Source of the DNA: JBPRGG01 sp051418075
Lineage (GTDB): Bacteria; Bacteroidota; Bacteroidia; Cytophagales; Cyclobacteriaceae
NCBI GenBank assembly: GCA_051418075.1
Contig: JBPRGG010000127.1
Location: 1-64,000 of the forward strand
DNA length: 64,000 nucleotides
Reading direction: 5' to 3'
Within the stretch, counting starts at the first letter, position 1. Every line of letters starts with the position of its first letter. The notes beneath the pieces are model-generated. The model saw nothing but the letters and a program-made list of their open reading frames with translations, was not told the DNA's origin and made no database searches. Below, one piece after another: positions 1 through 9,595 of this stretch. The position numbers and the translations under genes are program-made.

Positions 1-1
1 C

Positions 2-1114
2 TATCTGCAGCGCTTCGGAATTGAATATGATAAAAACGATGCCAACCTGCATGGCGAAAAGATGGAGGGTTTTAATGAGCCGTCGAACACTTCGGAATTT
101 GTTCCTCCCGGAAACTATCGCCTGGGATACAATTACTGGGCAGCCTATAATTTCCATACCAATTTTGCCGACAACAGCTATTATTACGAAGATACGCCCG
201 AGAAAAAATATTTTGAGCCATACGAAACGGATGGAGAAGTATCAGTGGCCATTGATTTTATGGAGCAACAAAAGGACAGCAATCAGCCTTTCATGCTTAT
301 GATTGCACCGCACGTGCCACACAACCCCTGGAAACCGGAAGATGTGCCGCAGGAATACCTGGATCAGGTAAAGGAAGACCTTGATCTGAGAGAAAATGTA
401 AAGGGGCATCTGATACCAGAGGAACATGTGGGTCAGTGGGATCCGCGGGTTTATTATGCCATGATCAAAAACATAGACCATAATATTGGACGGTTGATGG
501 AGTATCTGAAAGAAAGTGGCCTGGAGGACAATACAATGGTGGTTTTCACATCAGACCATGGGGAAATGCTGGGCAGCCAGGGGCGGGTTTATAAAATGGT
601 ACCTTATACAGAGTCAGTAAATGTGCCTTTAATTTACTATTGGAAGGGAAAGTTCAGTACCGGCACCTCAAAATCCCTCTTCACACCCCTTGACCACATG
701 CCCACCTTATTATCCCTGGCAGATATTGAAGTTCCGGAATTTGCTGATGGGGTTGATCTAAGCCATATTATGAAAGGAGAAACTGGTGAGGACCGCGAGG
801 AGGCGTTGATGATGCTTTATTCCTCTCATTGGGATTATTGTCTTACCAGGGAGCCCTGGATGGAATGGCGGGCAGTGAAAACGAAAAAATATACCTATAT
901 AAAATGGATTGATGGCCGGGAAGAGCTGTATAATGATATAACCGATCCCTATCAGATGCAAAACCTGATAGCTGTAGATTCACTTGAAAGTGAGCTTGCT
1001 TTTTTACGGGATAGATTGGTAACGTTACTTGAGAGCGCCCATGATGAGTTTCCGGAAGGTACTGCTTATGAAAGCTGGTTTAATAGTGACAGGCAGGTTA
1101 TTTTTCATTATTAA
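2..1114 (+). CDS. Sulfatase, C-terminal part (5' end outside window)
   Basis: The frame is open from base 2, so this is the last 370 residues of a longer protein. Sulfatases of the alkaline-phosphatase superfamily hydrolyse sulfate esters; in Bacteroidota they usually act on sulfated polysaccharides outside the cytoplasm. Visible family marks are APHVPHNPW, the metal-ligand block VVFTSDHGEMLGSQG, and the segment YKMVPYTESVNVPLIYYW, followed by the C-terminal subdomain with WRAVKTKKYTYIKW. The N-terminal Cys/Ser formylglycine site is not in the window, so activity and subfamily cannot be judged. No SusC/SusD partner lies nearby; the next gene, truA, is unrelated. The family is clear, the substrate unknown. 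Confidence 0.9.
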   Translation, partial: YLQRFGIEYDKNDANLHGEKMEGFNEPSNTSEFVPPGNYRLGYNYWAAYNFHTNFADNSYYYEDTPEKKYFEPYETDGEVSVAIDFMEQQKDSNQPFMLMIAPHVPHNPWKPEDVPQEYLDQVKEDLDLRENVKGHLIPEEHVGQWDPRVYYAMIKNIDHNIGRLMEYLKESGLEDNTMVVFTSDHGEMLGSQGRVYKMVPYTESVNVPLIYYWKGKFSTGTSKSLFTPLDHMPTLLSLADIEVPEFADGVDLSHIMKGETGEDREEALMMLYSSHWDYCLTREPWMEWRAVKTKKYTYIKWIDGREELYNDITDPYQMQNLIAVDSLESELAFLRDRLVTLLESAHDEFPEGTAYESWFNSDRQVIFHY

Positions 1115-1454
1115 GCATGTTTTGGAAACGTACAAACGTACTTAGTCCTTGGGATAATACAGCTGAAATTGTCTTAGTTATCAAGCAATCATTAAAATTA
1201 TATTTATGACTTATTGGATGCCCTTTTTATCTTTTATTAGATATTTAGGCCAAGCTGAATTAATTTTTCCGAATTAAGTATGTTGGTAGGATATAGGCAT
1301 TATTATTATTATTATTATTATGGTGGAGATTATATCTGCCATTAGTGATACTTATGGTTTTCTGCCTTCTCGGTTGGCGGTCAAAGCATGTAGTTAGAAC
1401 TATCTGGCCAGTCAGGGGGATATTGATCATTTATTGTATTAATTTTGCCATGGT
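1115..1454. other. Intergenic region between sulfatase and truA
   Basis: AT-rich spacer of 340 bases. It holds an ATT microsatellite (listed separately) and no open frame that looks coding. No clear terminator hairpin was seen after the sulfatase. Confidence 0.5.
1299..1321. repeat. ATT trinucleotide microsatellite
   Basis: Seven uninterrupted ATT units followed by AT, about 135 bases upstream of the truA start. Such tracts can change length by slippage. It lies outside any gene, so any effect would be on transcription; none is shown by the sequence. Confidence 0.9.
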
Positions 1455-2204
1455 ATGCAACACAGGTATTTTTTCGAACTTTCCTATCGGGGTAGTAATT
1501 ATTGTGGCTGGCAAATCCAAAATAATGTAGTATCCATTCAGCAAGTGATAGAGAGATGCTTAACTATATTGCTAAAGAAGCCGGTCCAGATTACTGCCAG
1601 TGGCAGAACTGATGCCGGTGTGCATGCTTTTCAGCAGTTTTTTCATGCTGATCTGGATCAGGAACTCGATCAGGAGGCTTTTGCTTTCAGGATGAATGGC
1701 TTTTTGCCTCCTGATATTGCCATTCAAAGAATCAGGCGGGTTAAATCCGATGGACATGCCCGGTTCAGCGCCATCGACAGGTCTTATCAGTATCATATTC
1801 ATCAAGGAAAAGATCCTTTTTTAAATGGAATGAGCTATTTTTACCACCGTGATCTTGATCTGAAGGCGATGAACCAGGCTGCTCAAATTTTGTTAGGTAA
1901 ACATGATTTTTCCAGTTTTAGTAAGGTGAAAACTCAGGTCAGCCATTTTGTGTGCCATATCAGCCGGGCGGAATGGCTGCAACTGGAACAAAGATTAGTT
2001 TTTTATGTAACTGGAAACCGTTTTTTACGTGGAATGGTTAGAGCAATGGTGGGCACCTTGTTGTTGGTTGGAAAAAGAACAATTGACAGGGCCACCTTCG
2101 AACAAATATTGAAAAATAAGGATCGGAAAGGGGCAGGACCATCTGTTCCACCAGAAGGTTTATACCTGGCTGGCATTCGATATCCGGAAGATCTGTATAT
2201 TTAA
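1455..2204 (+). CDS. truA: tRNA pseudouridine synthase A
   Basis: Converts uridines 38-40 of the tRNA anticodon arm to pseudouridine. At 249 residues it has normal TruA length. The N-terminal FFELSYRGSNYCGWQ and the catalytic block GRTDAGVHA (residues 50-58, nucleophile Asp53) are intact, as is the later FLRGMVRAMVGTLLLVG segment. The ATG at 1455 places FELSYRG about six residues in, as usual for the family. The gene ends 11 bases before the ABC exporter, so the two are probably transcribed together. Confidence 0.97.
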   Translation: MQHRYFFELSYRGSNYCGWQIQNNVVSIQQVIERCLTILLKKPVQITASGRTDAGVHAFQQFFHADLDQELDQEAFAFRMNGFLPPDIAIQRIRRVKSDGHARFSAIDRSYQYHIHQGKDPFLNGMSYFYHRDLDLKAMNQAAQILLGKHDFSSFSKVKTQVSHFVCHISRAEWLQLEQRLVFYVTGNRFLRGMVRAMVGTLLLVGKRTIDRATFEQILKNKDRKGAGPSVPPEGLYLAGIRYPEDLYI

Positions 2205-2215
2205 ATTAATAAGTT

Positions 2216-3982
2216 TTGGCAGCGGAAACAAAAAGTGGTAATGTAGTTGATTTGGAGGTTCTTAAGCAGCTTTTTCAATATGTAAAGCCCTACATTGGTA
2301 AATTTTATGTGTTGGTGGCGTTAACTTTTGTAGTAGCAATTCTGGCCCCAGCCACCCCTGTCATCATTAAGATCACCATTGATCAGTTTGTGGCAGAAGG
2401 CGATTACCAGGGACTTGTGATGATGATAACCTTGCTGATCAGCTTGTTGGTAGTACAATCTATTGCCCAGTATTTTCACACATTTTTATCGGACTGGCTG
2501 GGTCAAAATATTATCAAGGATCTTAGAATTAAACTATACCGTCATTTATTACGGTTGAAGCTGAAATTTTATGACAACACGCCTATTGGAAAACTGGTTA
2601 CACGCAATATTTCGGATATTGAGACCCTGGCCGAAGTTTTCAGCCAGGGCGTGGCGGCAATTGTAGCTGATCTGTTGCAGATTGTGGTGATCCTGAGCAT
2701 TATGTTTTATTTGAGTTGGGAACTGACCCTGATCAGTCTTTCTACCCTTCCCCTGTTGCTGATCAGTACCTATATTTTTAAAGAAAAGATCAAAGTGGCT
2801 TTTAACCTGGTACGAAATGCCGTGGCCAACCTAAACTCCTTTGTACAGGAACATATCACCGGAATGAGCATTGTGCAGATATTCAACAGCGAGGAAAGGG
2901 AATACAATAAATTCAAAGATATTAACCAGGAGCATAAGGCTGCTAATATTAAATCAGTCCTTTATTATTCCATTTATTTTCCTGTTGCGGAAGTCATTCA
3001 GGCTCTGGGAATAGGCTTGGTGGTGTGGTATGGTGCCAGGGAAATCATTCAGGCCAATCCCAATGTGACTATCGGGGTGCTTATTGCTTTTATCATGTAT
3101 ATCAGCATGTTTTTTCGCCCTATTCGTATGATCGCTGACCGGTTTAATACCCTTCAACTGGGAATTGTGAGTTCTTCCCGCATTTTCAGCTTACTGGAAA
3201 GCCAGGACTATATTCCTAACCAGGGTACCATTGTTCCCAAAGAAATAAAAGGACAGGTGGAGTTTAAAAAGGTATGGTTTGCGTATATAGATCAGGATTA
3301 TGTATTAAAAGACATATCCTTTGAGGTGAAAGCAGGCCAGACGGTCGCTCTGGTAGGCGCTACCGGTGCAGGAAAATCCTCCGTGATTAATCTGCTTAAC
3401 CGTTTTTATGATATCAATAAAGGTGAAATTAAAGTGGATGGAGTTAATATCAGGGAATATGAGTTGGTGGCTCTGCGGGAAAAGATTGGGGTGGTACTAC
3501 AGGATGTTTTCCTGTTTTCGGATACGATTGAGCAAAATATTACTCTGGGTAATCAAGATATTGACCGGGACAGGATCATGTATGCGGCTGAATTGGTAGG
3601 AGCCAAAAGTTTTATAGAAAGGCTGCCGGGAGGTCTGGAATATAACGTGATGGAACGGGGGGCTACGCTTTCGGTAGGGCAAAGACAATTGATTTCCTTT
3701 GTGCGGGCGATGGTGTATGATCCTAAGATCATTGTGCTGGATGAAGCTACTTCGTCGGTTGATACTGAAACAGAAGAGTTGATTCAGCATGCTATCGAAA
3801 AACTGATGAAAGACCGGACATCGATAGTGATTGCCCACCGGTTATCCACCATTCAAAAAGCGGATAATATCCTGGTATTAGATAAGGGAGAGATCAAGGA
3901 GCGGGGCAATCATGAGCAATTGCTGGCCCTCAACGGATACTACACCCAGCTTCATAAAATGCAATATAAAGAAGTGGTGTAA
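2216..3982 (+). CDS. ABC transporter, MsbA-like fused permease/ATPase
   Basis: Half-transporter of 588 residues: about six membrane helices (residues 25-315), then a nucleotide-binding domain with Walker A GATGAGKSS (381-389), Q-loop VVLQD (near 430), signature LSVGQR (485-490), Walker B IIVLDE (505-510) and H-loop His541. All catalytic motifs are intact, so it should work as a homodimeric exporter. Relatives flip lipids or export drugs or peptides; the substrate cannot be read from sequence. The start is a TTG at 2216, only 11 bases after truA, with no earlier in-frame ATG. Placing it in the MsbA/LmrA-like group is inference from the domain order. Confidence 0.93.
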   Translation: MAAETKSGNVVDLEVLKQLFQYVKPYIGKFYVLVALTFVVAILAPATPVIIKITIDQFVAEGDYQGLVMMITLLISLLVVQSIAQYFHTFLSDWLGQNIIKDLRIKLYRHLLRLKLKFYDNTPIGKLVTRNISDIETLAEVFSQGVAAIVADLLQIVVILSIMFYLSWELTLISLSTLPLLLISTYIFKEKIKVAFNLVRNAVANLNSFVQEHITGMSIVQIFNSEEREYNKFKDINQEHKAANIKSVLYYSIYFPVAEVIQALGIGLVVWYGAREIIQANPNVTIGVLIAFIMYISMFFRPIRMIADRFNTLQLGIVSSSRIFSLLESQDYIPNQGTIVPKEIKGQVEFKKVWFAYIDQDYVLKDISFEVKAGQTVALVGATGAGKSSVINLLNRFYDINKGEIKVDGVNIREYELVALREKIGVVLQDVFLFSDTIEQNITLGNQDIDRDRIMYAAELVGAKSFIERLPGGLEYNVMERGATLSVGQRQLISFVRAMVYDPKIIVLDEATSSVDTETEELIQHAIEKLMKDRTSIVIAHRLSTIQKADNILVLDKGEIKERGNHEQLLALNGYYTQLHKMQYKEVV

Positions 3983-4009
3983 TTCGATACGACTTCCATT
4001 TTTTCGCTA

Positions 4010-4017
4010 TAAATTTG
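4010..4017 (+). promoter_or_regulatory. Possible -7 element (TAAATTTG)
   Basis: TAAATTTG fits the Bacteroidota -7 consensus TAnnTTTG and lies 20 bases before the ATG at 4037. No TTG was found at the ideal 19-base spacing upstream, so support is partial. Confidence 0.35.
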
Positions 4018-4036
4018 CAGGCATATTTACTTTTAA

Positions 4037-4642
4037 ATGTTCAGCCAAATGAGGAAGATTTTTTTTATCATGATTATGTTGGGGCTGTCAATAGCTGTAC
4101 AGGCCCAACGGTACCATCGCTATGATGCGGGCATAGGACTCCGGATCGGAGATCCTTTTGGGATCAGCTACAAACAATACCTGGATCAGGGCCGAGCACT
4201 GGAAATCAATTTTGGTTCCACCGCACCGGGATTATACAGTTCCTATTTCAGAGACGCTTACCGGGATATTTCCGAATTTGATGATTTTGTTTATGAAGGG
4301 CATTCTATTAATTATGCCCTGGCTTTACAGGGCAGGCTACTTTTCCATAATCAGTTTCCTGAGAATATAGACGGATTGGAGTGGTATTGGGGATTAGGTG
4401 CCCAAATGCAGTTGGTAGGGGTCGAATATCAGTATCGTTTACCCAATAACCGGATAGAGTATGATAATCGGGTTGATATTGCGTTAGGCCCTGATGTCAT
4501 CTTAGGAACAGAGTATAAAATTCCTGATGTACCCCTGGCAGCCTTTATAGATCTTAATTTATTCATGGAACTGATCGATAATCCTTTTCGATTCAGGTTC
4601 CAGGGCGGAATTGGCATCCGGTATAATTTTTACCTGCGTTAA
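4037..4642 (+). CDS. Exported small outer-membrane-type protein, unknown function
   Basis: 201 residues with a clear signal peptide (hydrophobic FFIMIMLGLSIAVQA, cleavage near AQA/Q). The mature part alternates aromatic and small residues and ends in the aromatic GIGIRYNFYLR, as beta-barrel outer-membrane proteins do. It shares a layout with the product at 12289-12765: both have an early GLRxG stretch, a 'G(I/T)xxK' segment, a central WFxGxGAxx-type block, an (L)GxEY segment and a closing IRYNF end. No enzyme motif is visible. Met5 (4049) is an alternative start. Outer-membrane location is inferred. Confidence 0.75.
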   Translation: MFSQMRKIFFIMIMLGLSIAVQAQRYHRYDAGIGLRIGDPFGISYKQYLDQGRALEINFGSTAPGLYSSYFRDAYRDISEFDDFVYEGHSINYALALQGRLLFHNQFPENIDGLEWYWGLGAQMQLVGVEYQYRLPNNRIEYDNRVDIALGPDVILGTEYKIPDVPLAAFIDLNLFMELIDNPFRFRFQGGIGIRYNFYLR

Positions 4643-5682
4643 ATTTCTTCAACCTCCGGAACCGGACTAAAGTGTTGTTTAACTGCGCTTTCCGACGGCT
4701 TGTTTGATAAATCAGATAGCTCCAGGGGCTTTTCTTCTTCTTTTTGCTGGGGTATCAGAATTGAAAGTATCACTGAAAAGGTCAGGGAAATGATGATCAC
4801 TACAAACGACACAACAACAGGTATTTCGATGCCGAAGAAATCCAGCAGCATTTTGGCCCCGATAAAAATCAAGATCATGGAAAGAGCTTTTTGCAGGAAG
4901 TGGAAACGGTCTATCACCCCTACCAACAGGAAAAACATGGCTCTCAACCCCAGGATGGCAAAGATATTGGAAGTGTAGATCACAAATTCGTTTTGGGTAA
5001 TGGCAAAAGCTGCTGGTATAGAGTCTACAGCAAAGATCAGGTCTGTAGTTTCAATCAGGATAACTACCAGGAACAACGGGGTGAAATAAAGTTTCTTGTT
5101 GCTCACAAACATGAATTTACCACCCCGGTCATCCAGGGAAACATTCAGGACTTTTTTGGCCAAACGAAGCACTGGATTTCTTTCAGGATGGGGCTGCTCA
5201 TCGGCTTTTTGATACAGGATCTTAACTCCGGAATAAACCAGGAATGCACCAAAAATGTACAGGATCCAATGAAACTCATGCACCAGGTACGCTCCTGCAA
5301 ATATAAAGAAGGCGCGAAATATTACCGCCCCTAAAATACCCCAAAATAAAATATGGTGGTAGTGTTTTTCTTCTACTTTGAAAAATTTGAAAATCAGGAT
5401 GATTACAAAAATATTGTCTATAGATAATGCTTTTTCGGTTATATAGGCGGAAAAATATTCCATTGTAGCATCAGTGCCACCATCAAAAAAGTAGATCAAA
5501 ATGCCAAAGATCAAACTGATACCAATCCAAAACAGGGTTTGATTAAAAGCAGACCGGGTGGTAACTTTTTTGGCAGTTTTATTTAAAAAACCCAGGTCAA
5601 TGATCAAAAACAGTACTATTACCAGACCGAATACCAATAATAAAGGCAGATGAGTGGTGATGTTGGTTAAATTTAAAATCAT
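4639..5682 (-). CDS. TerC/Alx family integral membrane protein
   Basis: 347 residues with about nine hydrophobic segments and the family block ETTDLIFAVDSIPAAFAI; an acidic stretch SIDNIFVIILIFKFF lies nearer the N-terminus. TerC/Alx proteins are linked to manganese efflux and tellurite resistance and have conserved Asp residues in the membrane. The C-terminal tail of about 40 residues is charged and cytoplasmic-looking. The stop overlaps the stop of the facing gene at 4642 by four bases (convergent). There are no ter operon neighbours, so a metal-homeostasis role is more likely than tellurite resistance. Confidence 0.9.
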   Translation of the reverse strand: MILNLTNITTHLPLLLVFGLVIVLFLIIDLGFLNKTAKKVTTRSAFNQTLFWIGISLIFGILIYFFDGGTDATMEYFSAYITEKALSIDNIFVIILIFKFFKVEEKHYHHILFWGILGAVIFRAFFIFAGAYLVHEFHWILYIFGAFLVYSGVKILYQKADEQPHPERNPVLRLAKKVLNVSLDDRGGKFMFVSNKKLYFTPLFLVVILIETTDLIFAVDSIPAAFAITQNEFVIYTSNIFAILGLRAMFFLLVGVIDRFHFLQKALSMILIFIGAKMLLDFFGIEIPVVVSFVVIIISLTFSVILSILIPQQKEEEKPLELSDLSNKPSESAVKQHFSPVPEVEEI

Positions 5683-5797
5683 TTTAATATTTTATATAAT
5701 TTTTCCAAGCAATATGATTCGAAGATAATCATATATTTACCACCAAACATCTTTTTTCGATGTATGAACAAATAATTGGGATGAATATAAATCTGGT

Positions 5798-6712
5798 CTA
5801 TACAAACAGGCCCTCTATTGACAAGTATCTTTCCCCGGTATCATAACAAAAGGTAAGCACTTTTGCCTCAGGTTTTATGTCAGGCAATTTTTTGGCAATG
5901 GCTGCCAATGAAGCTCCCGAGGAAATACCCATAAATATGCCCTCTTTTTTAGCGGCCAGTTGGGTATATTCAAAGGCTTCGTCATTATCTACCTGGATCA
6001 CGCCATCCAGTAATTCACGCTGGAGGATATTGGGAATAAATCCGGCTCCGATTCCCTGGATCAGGTGTGGACCAGGCTCTCCTCCACTCAGGATGGGCGA
6101 CCGCAAAGGCTCCACTGCAAAGGATTTGGTAGCGGGAAAATGCTCTTTTAGTCGTTTGGCAACACCTGTGATATGCCCTCCCGTACCTACTCCGGTAATG
6201 ATATAATCAAAACCTTCGGGGAAATCCTTTAGGATCTCCCGGGCTGTTTTTTCATAATGTACCTGCACATTGGCTTCGTTGTCAAACTGCATGGGCATCC
6301 AGGTGTTTTTGAGTTCAACTGATAATTCCCTGGCCCGGCTGATGGCTCCGGGCATTCCTTTCTCCCTGGGGGTAAGCTCCAGTTGAGCTCCGTACAATGA
6401 CATTAGTCTTCTTCTTTCGATGGACATCGACTCAGGCATTACCAGGATCAATTTATATCCTTTCACTGCGGCTACCATGGCCAGCCCTACACCGGTATTG
6501 CCTGAAGTGGGTTCAATAATAACGCTTTCCGGGCTGAGTAAACCTTTTTCTTCCGCATCTTCTATCATGGCCAGGGCAATCCGGTCTTTTATGCTGCCTC
6601 CGGGATTGGCCTTTTCCATTTTGACCCATACCTGCAAATGGGAAGGAAACAAGCGGTTGATCTTTACCAAAGGAGTGGATCCGATGGTTTCCAGTATATT
6701 ATTTGCTTTCAT
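5798..6712 (-). CDS. cysM: Cysteine synthase (O-acetylserine sulfhydrylase)
   Basis: Makes cysteine from O-acetylserine and sulfide with PLP. The PLP lysine is Lys42 in GGSIKDRIA; the phosphate-binding and substrate loops TSGNTGVGLA and VGTGGHITG and the late SSGASLAA are intact. At 304 residues it matches CysK/CysM. It follows cysE by 77 bases on the same strand, so acetylserine production and use are encoded together. CysM rather than CysK is a guess from overall resemblance; the reaction is the same. Confidence 0.93.
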   Translation of the reverse strand: MKANNILETIGSTPLVKINRLFPSHLQVWVKMEKANPGGSIKDRIALAMIEDAEEKGLLSPESVIIEPTSGNTGVGLAMVAAVKGYKLILVMPESMSIERRRLMSLYGAQLELTPREKGMPGAISRARELSVELKNTWMPMQFDNEANVQVHYEKTAREILKDFPEGFDYIITGVGTGGHITGVAKRLKEHFPATKSFAVEPLRSPILSGGEPGPHLIQGIGAGFIPNILQRELLDGVIQVDNDEAFEYTQLAAKKEGIFMGISSGASLAAIAKKLPDIKPEAKVLTFCYDTGERYLSIEGLFV

Positions 6713-6789
6713 TCTGGTTGTTGTTTACAAAAGTTTATATGAAGGTTCGAAATTATTAAAATTATTTTCAGTTAAATGCATTTTTTTGG

Positions 6790-7623
6790 CTAAATAGAAA
6801 AATTGATCACATCGGGTGGTTCATCCTCAGTCCTTACTTTGATTTGTGGTTTGTGGTACACCCTGGAATATGGAGGAACACTATCTGTTAACCAGACATT
6901 ACCCCCAATAATACTATGGCTGCCCACTACCGTATTGCCGCCTAAAATAGTGGCTCCGGCATAGATCACCACGTGATCCTCAATGGTAGGATGTCTTTTC
7001 AGCTTGGCCATTTCCTTGGCTACACTTAAAGCGCCCAGCGTGACACCCTGATAAATTTTGACATAATTGCCTACCACGGAAGTTTCTCCAATTACCACTC
7101 CGGTACCATGGTCAATGCAGAAATGACTGCCAATTTTAGCACGGGGATGAATATCGATGCCGGTTCTGTTATGGGCATATTCGGTCAAGACCCGGGGTAG
7201 CAGGGTGACATTCAGGTTGCAAAAGGCATGGCCAATGCGATAATAGGCAATAGCCAGAAATCCCGGGTAGGTACGGATCACCTGGTTCACATTGACGGCA
7301 GCAGGGTCTCCTTCGGCAATGGCCTGGGCATCTTCCTTCAGCATTTTATGTATCTGTGGTAGCTTTTCCATAAACAGGCGGGCGATGTTATCCGGCTCAT
7401 CTTCCAACTTATCTTTCATTCTGGCCAGTATTCCAATGAGTTCATTTTGCAGATTGTTGAAGTATACTTCTATTTCAAGACTGGAATGGAATTCCTGTTC
7501 GGAATGTTGGGGAAATAAAAGTTGCAGTATACCATTGGTGAAATTGCAAATGGCTTTTTTATTAGGGAGTCTTTCGGCGGAGTGGTGATAATCAAATAAT
7601 TGTTGAATAAATTCCTTCTTCAT
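6790..7623 (-). CDS. cysE: Serine O-acetyltransferase
   Basis: Acetylates serine with acetyl-CoA, the first step of cysteine synthesis. 277 residues: a helical N-terminal domain with GDPAAVNVNQV (near 105-115), then a left-handed beta-helix of hexapeptide repeats with FCIDHGTGVVIGE (catalytic His172) and later IYAGATILGG and SIIGGNVWL. The N-terminal half resembles the longer EpsC-type enzymes. First gene of a cysE-cysM pair. The ATG at 7623 is the only good start. Confidence 0.95.
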   Translation of the reverse strand: MKKEFIQQLFDYHHSAERLPNKKAICNFTNGILQLLFPQHSEQEFHSSLEIEVYFNNLQNELIGILARMKDKLEDEPDNIARLFMEKLPQIHKMLKEDAQAIAEGDPAAVNVNQVIRTYPGFLAIAYYRIGHAFCNLNVTLLPRVLTEYAHNRTGIDIHPRAKIGSHFCIDHGTGVVIGETSVVGNYVKIYQGVTLGALSVAKEMAKLKRHPTIEDHVVIYAGATILGGNTVVGSHSIIGGNVWLTDSVPPYSRVYHKPQIKVRTEDEPPDVINFSI

Positions 7624-8013
7624 GATCTATGGTGCATTAATTAAAAGGTTCAGGAAACTACAGGGTTATTAAAAAAGTACCTAAAATTCAGGTATTTTGG
7701 TTTAGCAACAAAGTACAGGTGGTATTCTTTTCATAGTCATTGACTTATCCTTACTCTCATACGTAAAAATGCAGGCCTTGTTGAAGAATTTTACAAAAAT
7801 GTTACAGAATTGACTTCTTTTTAAGCATTGCGGAGCGGCCTGAGATCGAAATGGCCATTTTCAGGAGATTTCAGGGAGCGTAAATAGAAGTTACCGGCTT
7901 TGGCAAAACCAGGTTTTGGCTGGGAAGTAAGCGGGAGGCAAGCTCAGGCGCGGCTGGCCCTGGCGCCCTGGCTGGTGGGCTGGACAGTGCGCCCCATCAA
8001 AAGCCCTTAGCCC
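7624..8013. other. Intergenic region with a GC-rich segment
   Basis: 390 bases upstream of cysE and downstream of the cytochrome gene. The part from about 7835 to 8010 is much richer in G and C than the other spacers here and contains repeated GGCxCTGGC-like words. No open frame with family resemblance and no clean terminator was recognised; it could be a gene remnant or an unusual untranslated region. Confidence 0.4.
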
Positions 8014-8502
8014 TTACTCTTCTGCAGGTTTTTTAACCGGACCGTAGCTGCAATTATTAAGGGCATCGCTCACCTGATTAAGGGTGACAATCAGGGTGGA
8101 ATCGGTAAATTTGTTATACATATAGGTAGCTATTTCAGCAATTTCCAGGTCTGACAGGAATTCATTGGCCGGCATCAATTGATTGTAGCTCACGCCATTG
8201 ACCATGATCTCTCCTTGTTGACCATTTTTAATAATACAGATGGTACGATTGACATCGGCCAGCATGTAATCAGATTGGGTAAGGGGAGGGTAAAGCGCGC
8301 CTAAACCATTGCCGTCTTCCTGGTGACAATTGCTGCAGTATTGCAGATACAACTGCTTGCCCTGGGTCATGTATTGTTTGAGCCGGATCCGGGTGCGGTA
8401 ATCCAATGGGTTTTTTTCTGATTCTCGGTCTGATTGTGGTTGGCAACCGGCTATTCCAATCAAAAGAAATAATATAGGGTAAAAAAAATATTTTGCTGAC
8501 AT
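8014..8502 (-). CDS. Cytochrome c lipoprotein
   Basis: 162 residues from the ATG at 8502, which follows a GAAGGGA ribosome-binding-like sequence; an upstream TTG at 8523 would add seven residues. The signal peptide ends in the lipobox LIGIAGC, so the mature protein should be lipid-anchored. One c-type heme site, CSNCH, is followed by a possible axial Met in NQLMPANEFLSD and a helical IAEIATYMYNKF end, the normal class I cytochrome c plan. It follows the SCO1 gene by 40 bases; together they suggest a small operon for copper-dependent electron transfer. Confidence 0.9.
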   Translation of the reverse strand: MSAKYFFYPILFLLIGIAGCQPQSDRESEKNPLDYRTRIRLKQYMTQGKQLYLQYCSNCHQEDGNGLGALYPPLTQSDYMLADVNRTICIIKNGQQGEIMVNGVSYNQLMPANEFLSDLEIAEIATYMYNKFTDSTLIVTLNQVSDALNNCSYGPVKKPAEE

Positions 8503-8563
8503 TTTTATGACTGATCCCTTCAAAGTGGGCCAAATTTAACAAAATAGGAGCAAGAGTACCAGC

Positions 8564-9220
8564 CTAATTTTCATATTCCTTTAATAGTATGGGGATATCC
8601 TGAATTAACCGGTTGACATCGGCTTGCTTGGTACCGTCATAGTATCCCCGGATCCTTTTATCCTTATCAATCAGAATGAAGGCCCCACTGTGTATGTAGC
8701 CGCCTGGCTCATTTTCATCTTCTTTGGCAGTCACCATGTAGGCATTCTGGCCAATATCATAGATTTCCTTTTTACTACCGGTAATGAAATGCCATTTTTC
8801 ACTGGAGACACCCAATCTCCGGGCAAACTCCCGCAAAACTGCAACTGTGTCATATTCAGGATCAATGGAATGGGATAAGATCATAACCTGGTCATTGTCT
8901 TCGTATTCTTGGTATACCCGTAGCATCTGGGCTTTCATGGTAGGGCAAATGGTAGGGCAGGTAGTGAAGAAGAAATCTGCGATATAGATCTTATCGTCGA
9001 AGGTGGAGGGGGTGACAATGCTGCTGTCCTGGTTTATAAATTTAAAATCCGGAATGGTATGGTATACAGTATCTACTTCCATCTTGCCATTTACTTCCTG
9101 CTGAACTACCTCTCTCCGGCCTAATACAGGCAATTTTTTTTCTTCCTGGATGGTTTGACAAGCTTCAATAGATAAAATAGCTAATAAGTTGATGAAAAAT
9201 AAAACTTTGGAATAATTCAT
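8564..9220 (-). CDS. SCO1/SenC family copper chaperone lipoprotein
   Basis: 218 residues. The lipobox LSIEAC (Cys21) is followed by a thioredoxin-like domain with the copper-binding CPTIC pair (Cys88, Cys92) and the distal His177 in YIHSGAF. SCO proteins deliver copper to the CuA site of cytochrome oxidase or act as thiol-disulfide reductases. All three copper ligands are present. The partner gene is a cytochrome c lipoprotein on the same strand; no oxidase subunit genes lie within the window. Confidence 0.94.
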   Translation of the reverse strand: MNYSKVLFFINLLAILSIEACQTIQEEKKLPVLGRREVVQQEVNGKMEVDTVYHTIPDFKFINQDSSIVTPSTFDDKIYIADFFFTTCPTICPTMKAQMLRVYQEYEDNDQVMILSHSIDPEYDTVAVLREFARRLGVSSEKWHFITGSKKEIYDIGQNAYMVTAKEDENEPGGYIHSGAFILIDKDKRIRGYYDGTKQADVNRLIQDIPILLKEYEN

Positions 9221-9595
9221 TTTATAAACCTTAATTGTTATGAATAAAAACCTTTAGTCTCCTAAAATATTGCCATAGGATTAAATGAAATATTGGGGAG
9301 AATGTTCCGGAAAGGTAGTAATTTTTTGTTAAAGTTTGGGGCAGATCAAGACAATCAAAATGAGTTTCCGGTGAGGTGCTGTTTCTTTCCGGTGATGGTG
9401 TGATCAGGATTGAAAATATTCAGTCAGGTTTCCATTTAAAATGTTTTGAATTAAATAATAGAAGGAATGATAACAAGAATAACTAATTAATAAGTTAAAA
9501 AACGTTAAAATTAGTTGATAGATATGGTGATTTTTCATAAATTTACTATCAAGGTTTTTTAATATGGAAAATAATAAAAATTTAAATTTAAAGCG
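9221..9595. other. Divergent intergenic region
   Basis: 375 AT-rich bases between the SCO gene (leftward) and a lipoprotein gene (rightward). It must hold promoters for both. No recognisable operator, RNA gene or coding frame was seen. Confidence 0.4.

Noticed and set aside
4891..5334. A 147-codon open frame on the plus strand
   Set aside because: Antisense to the terC gene and without signal or domain.
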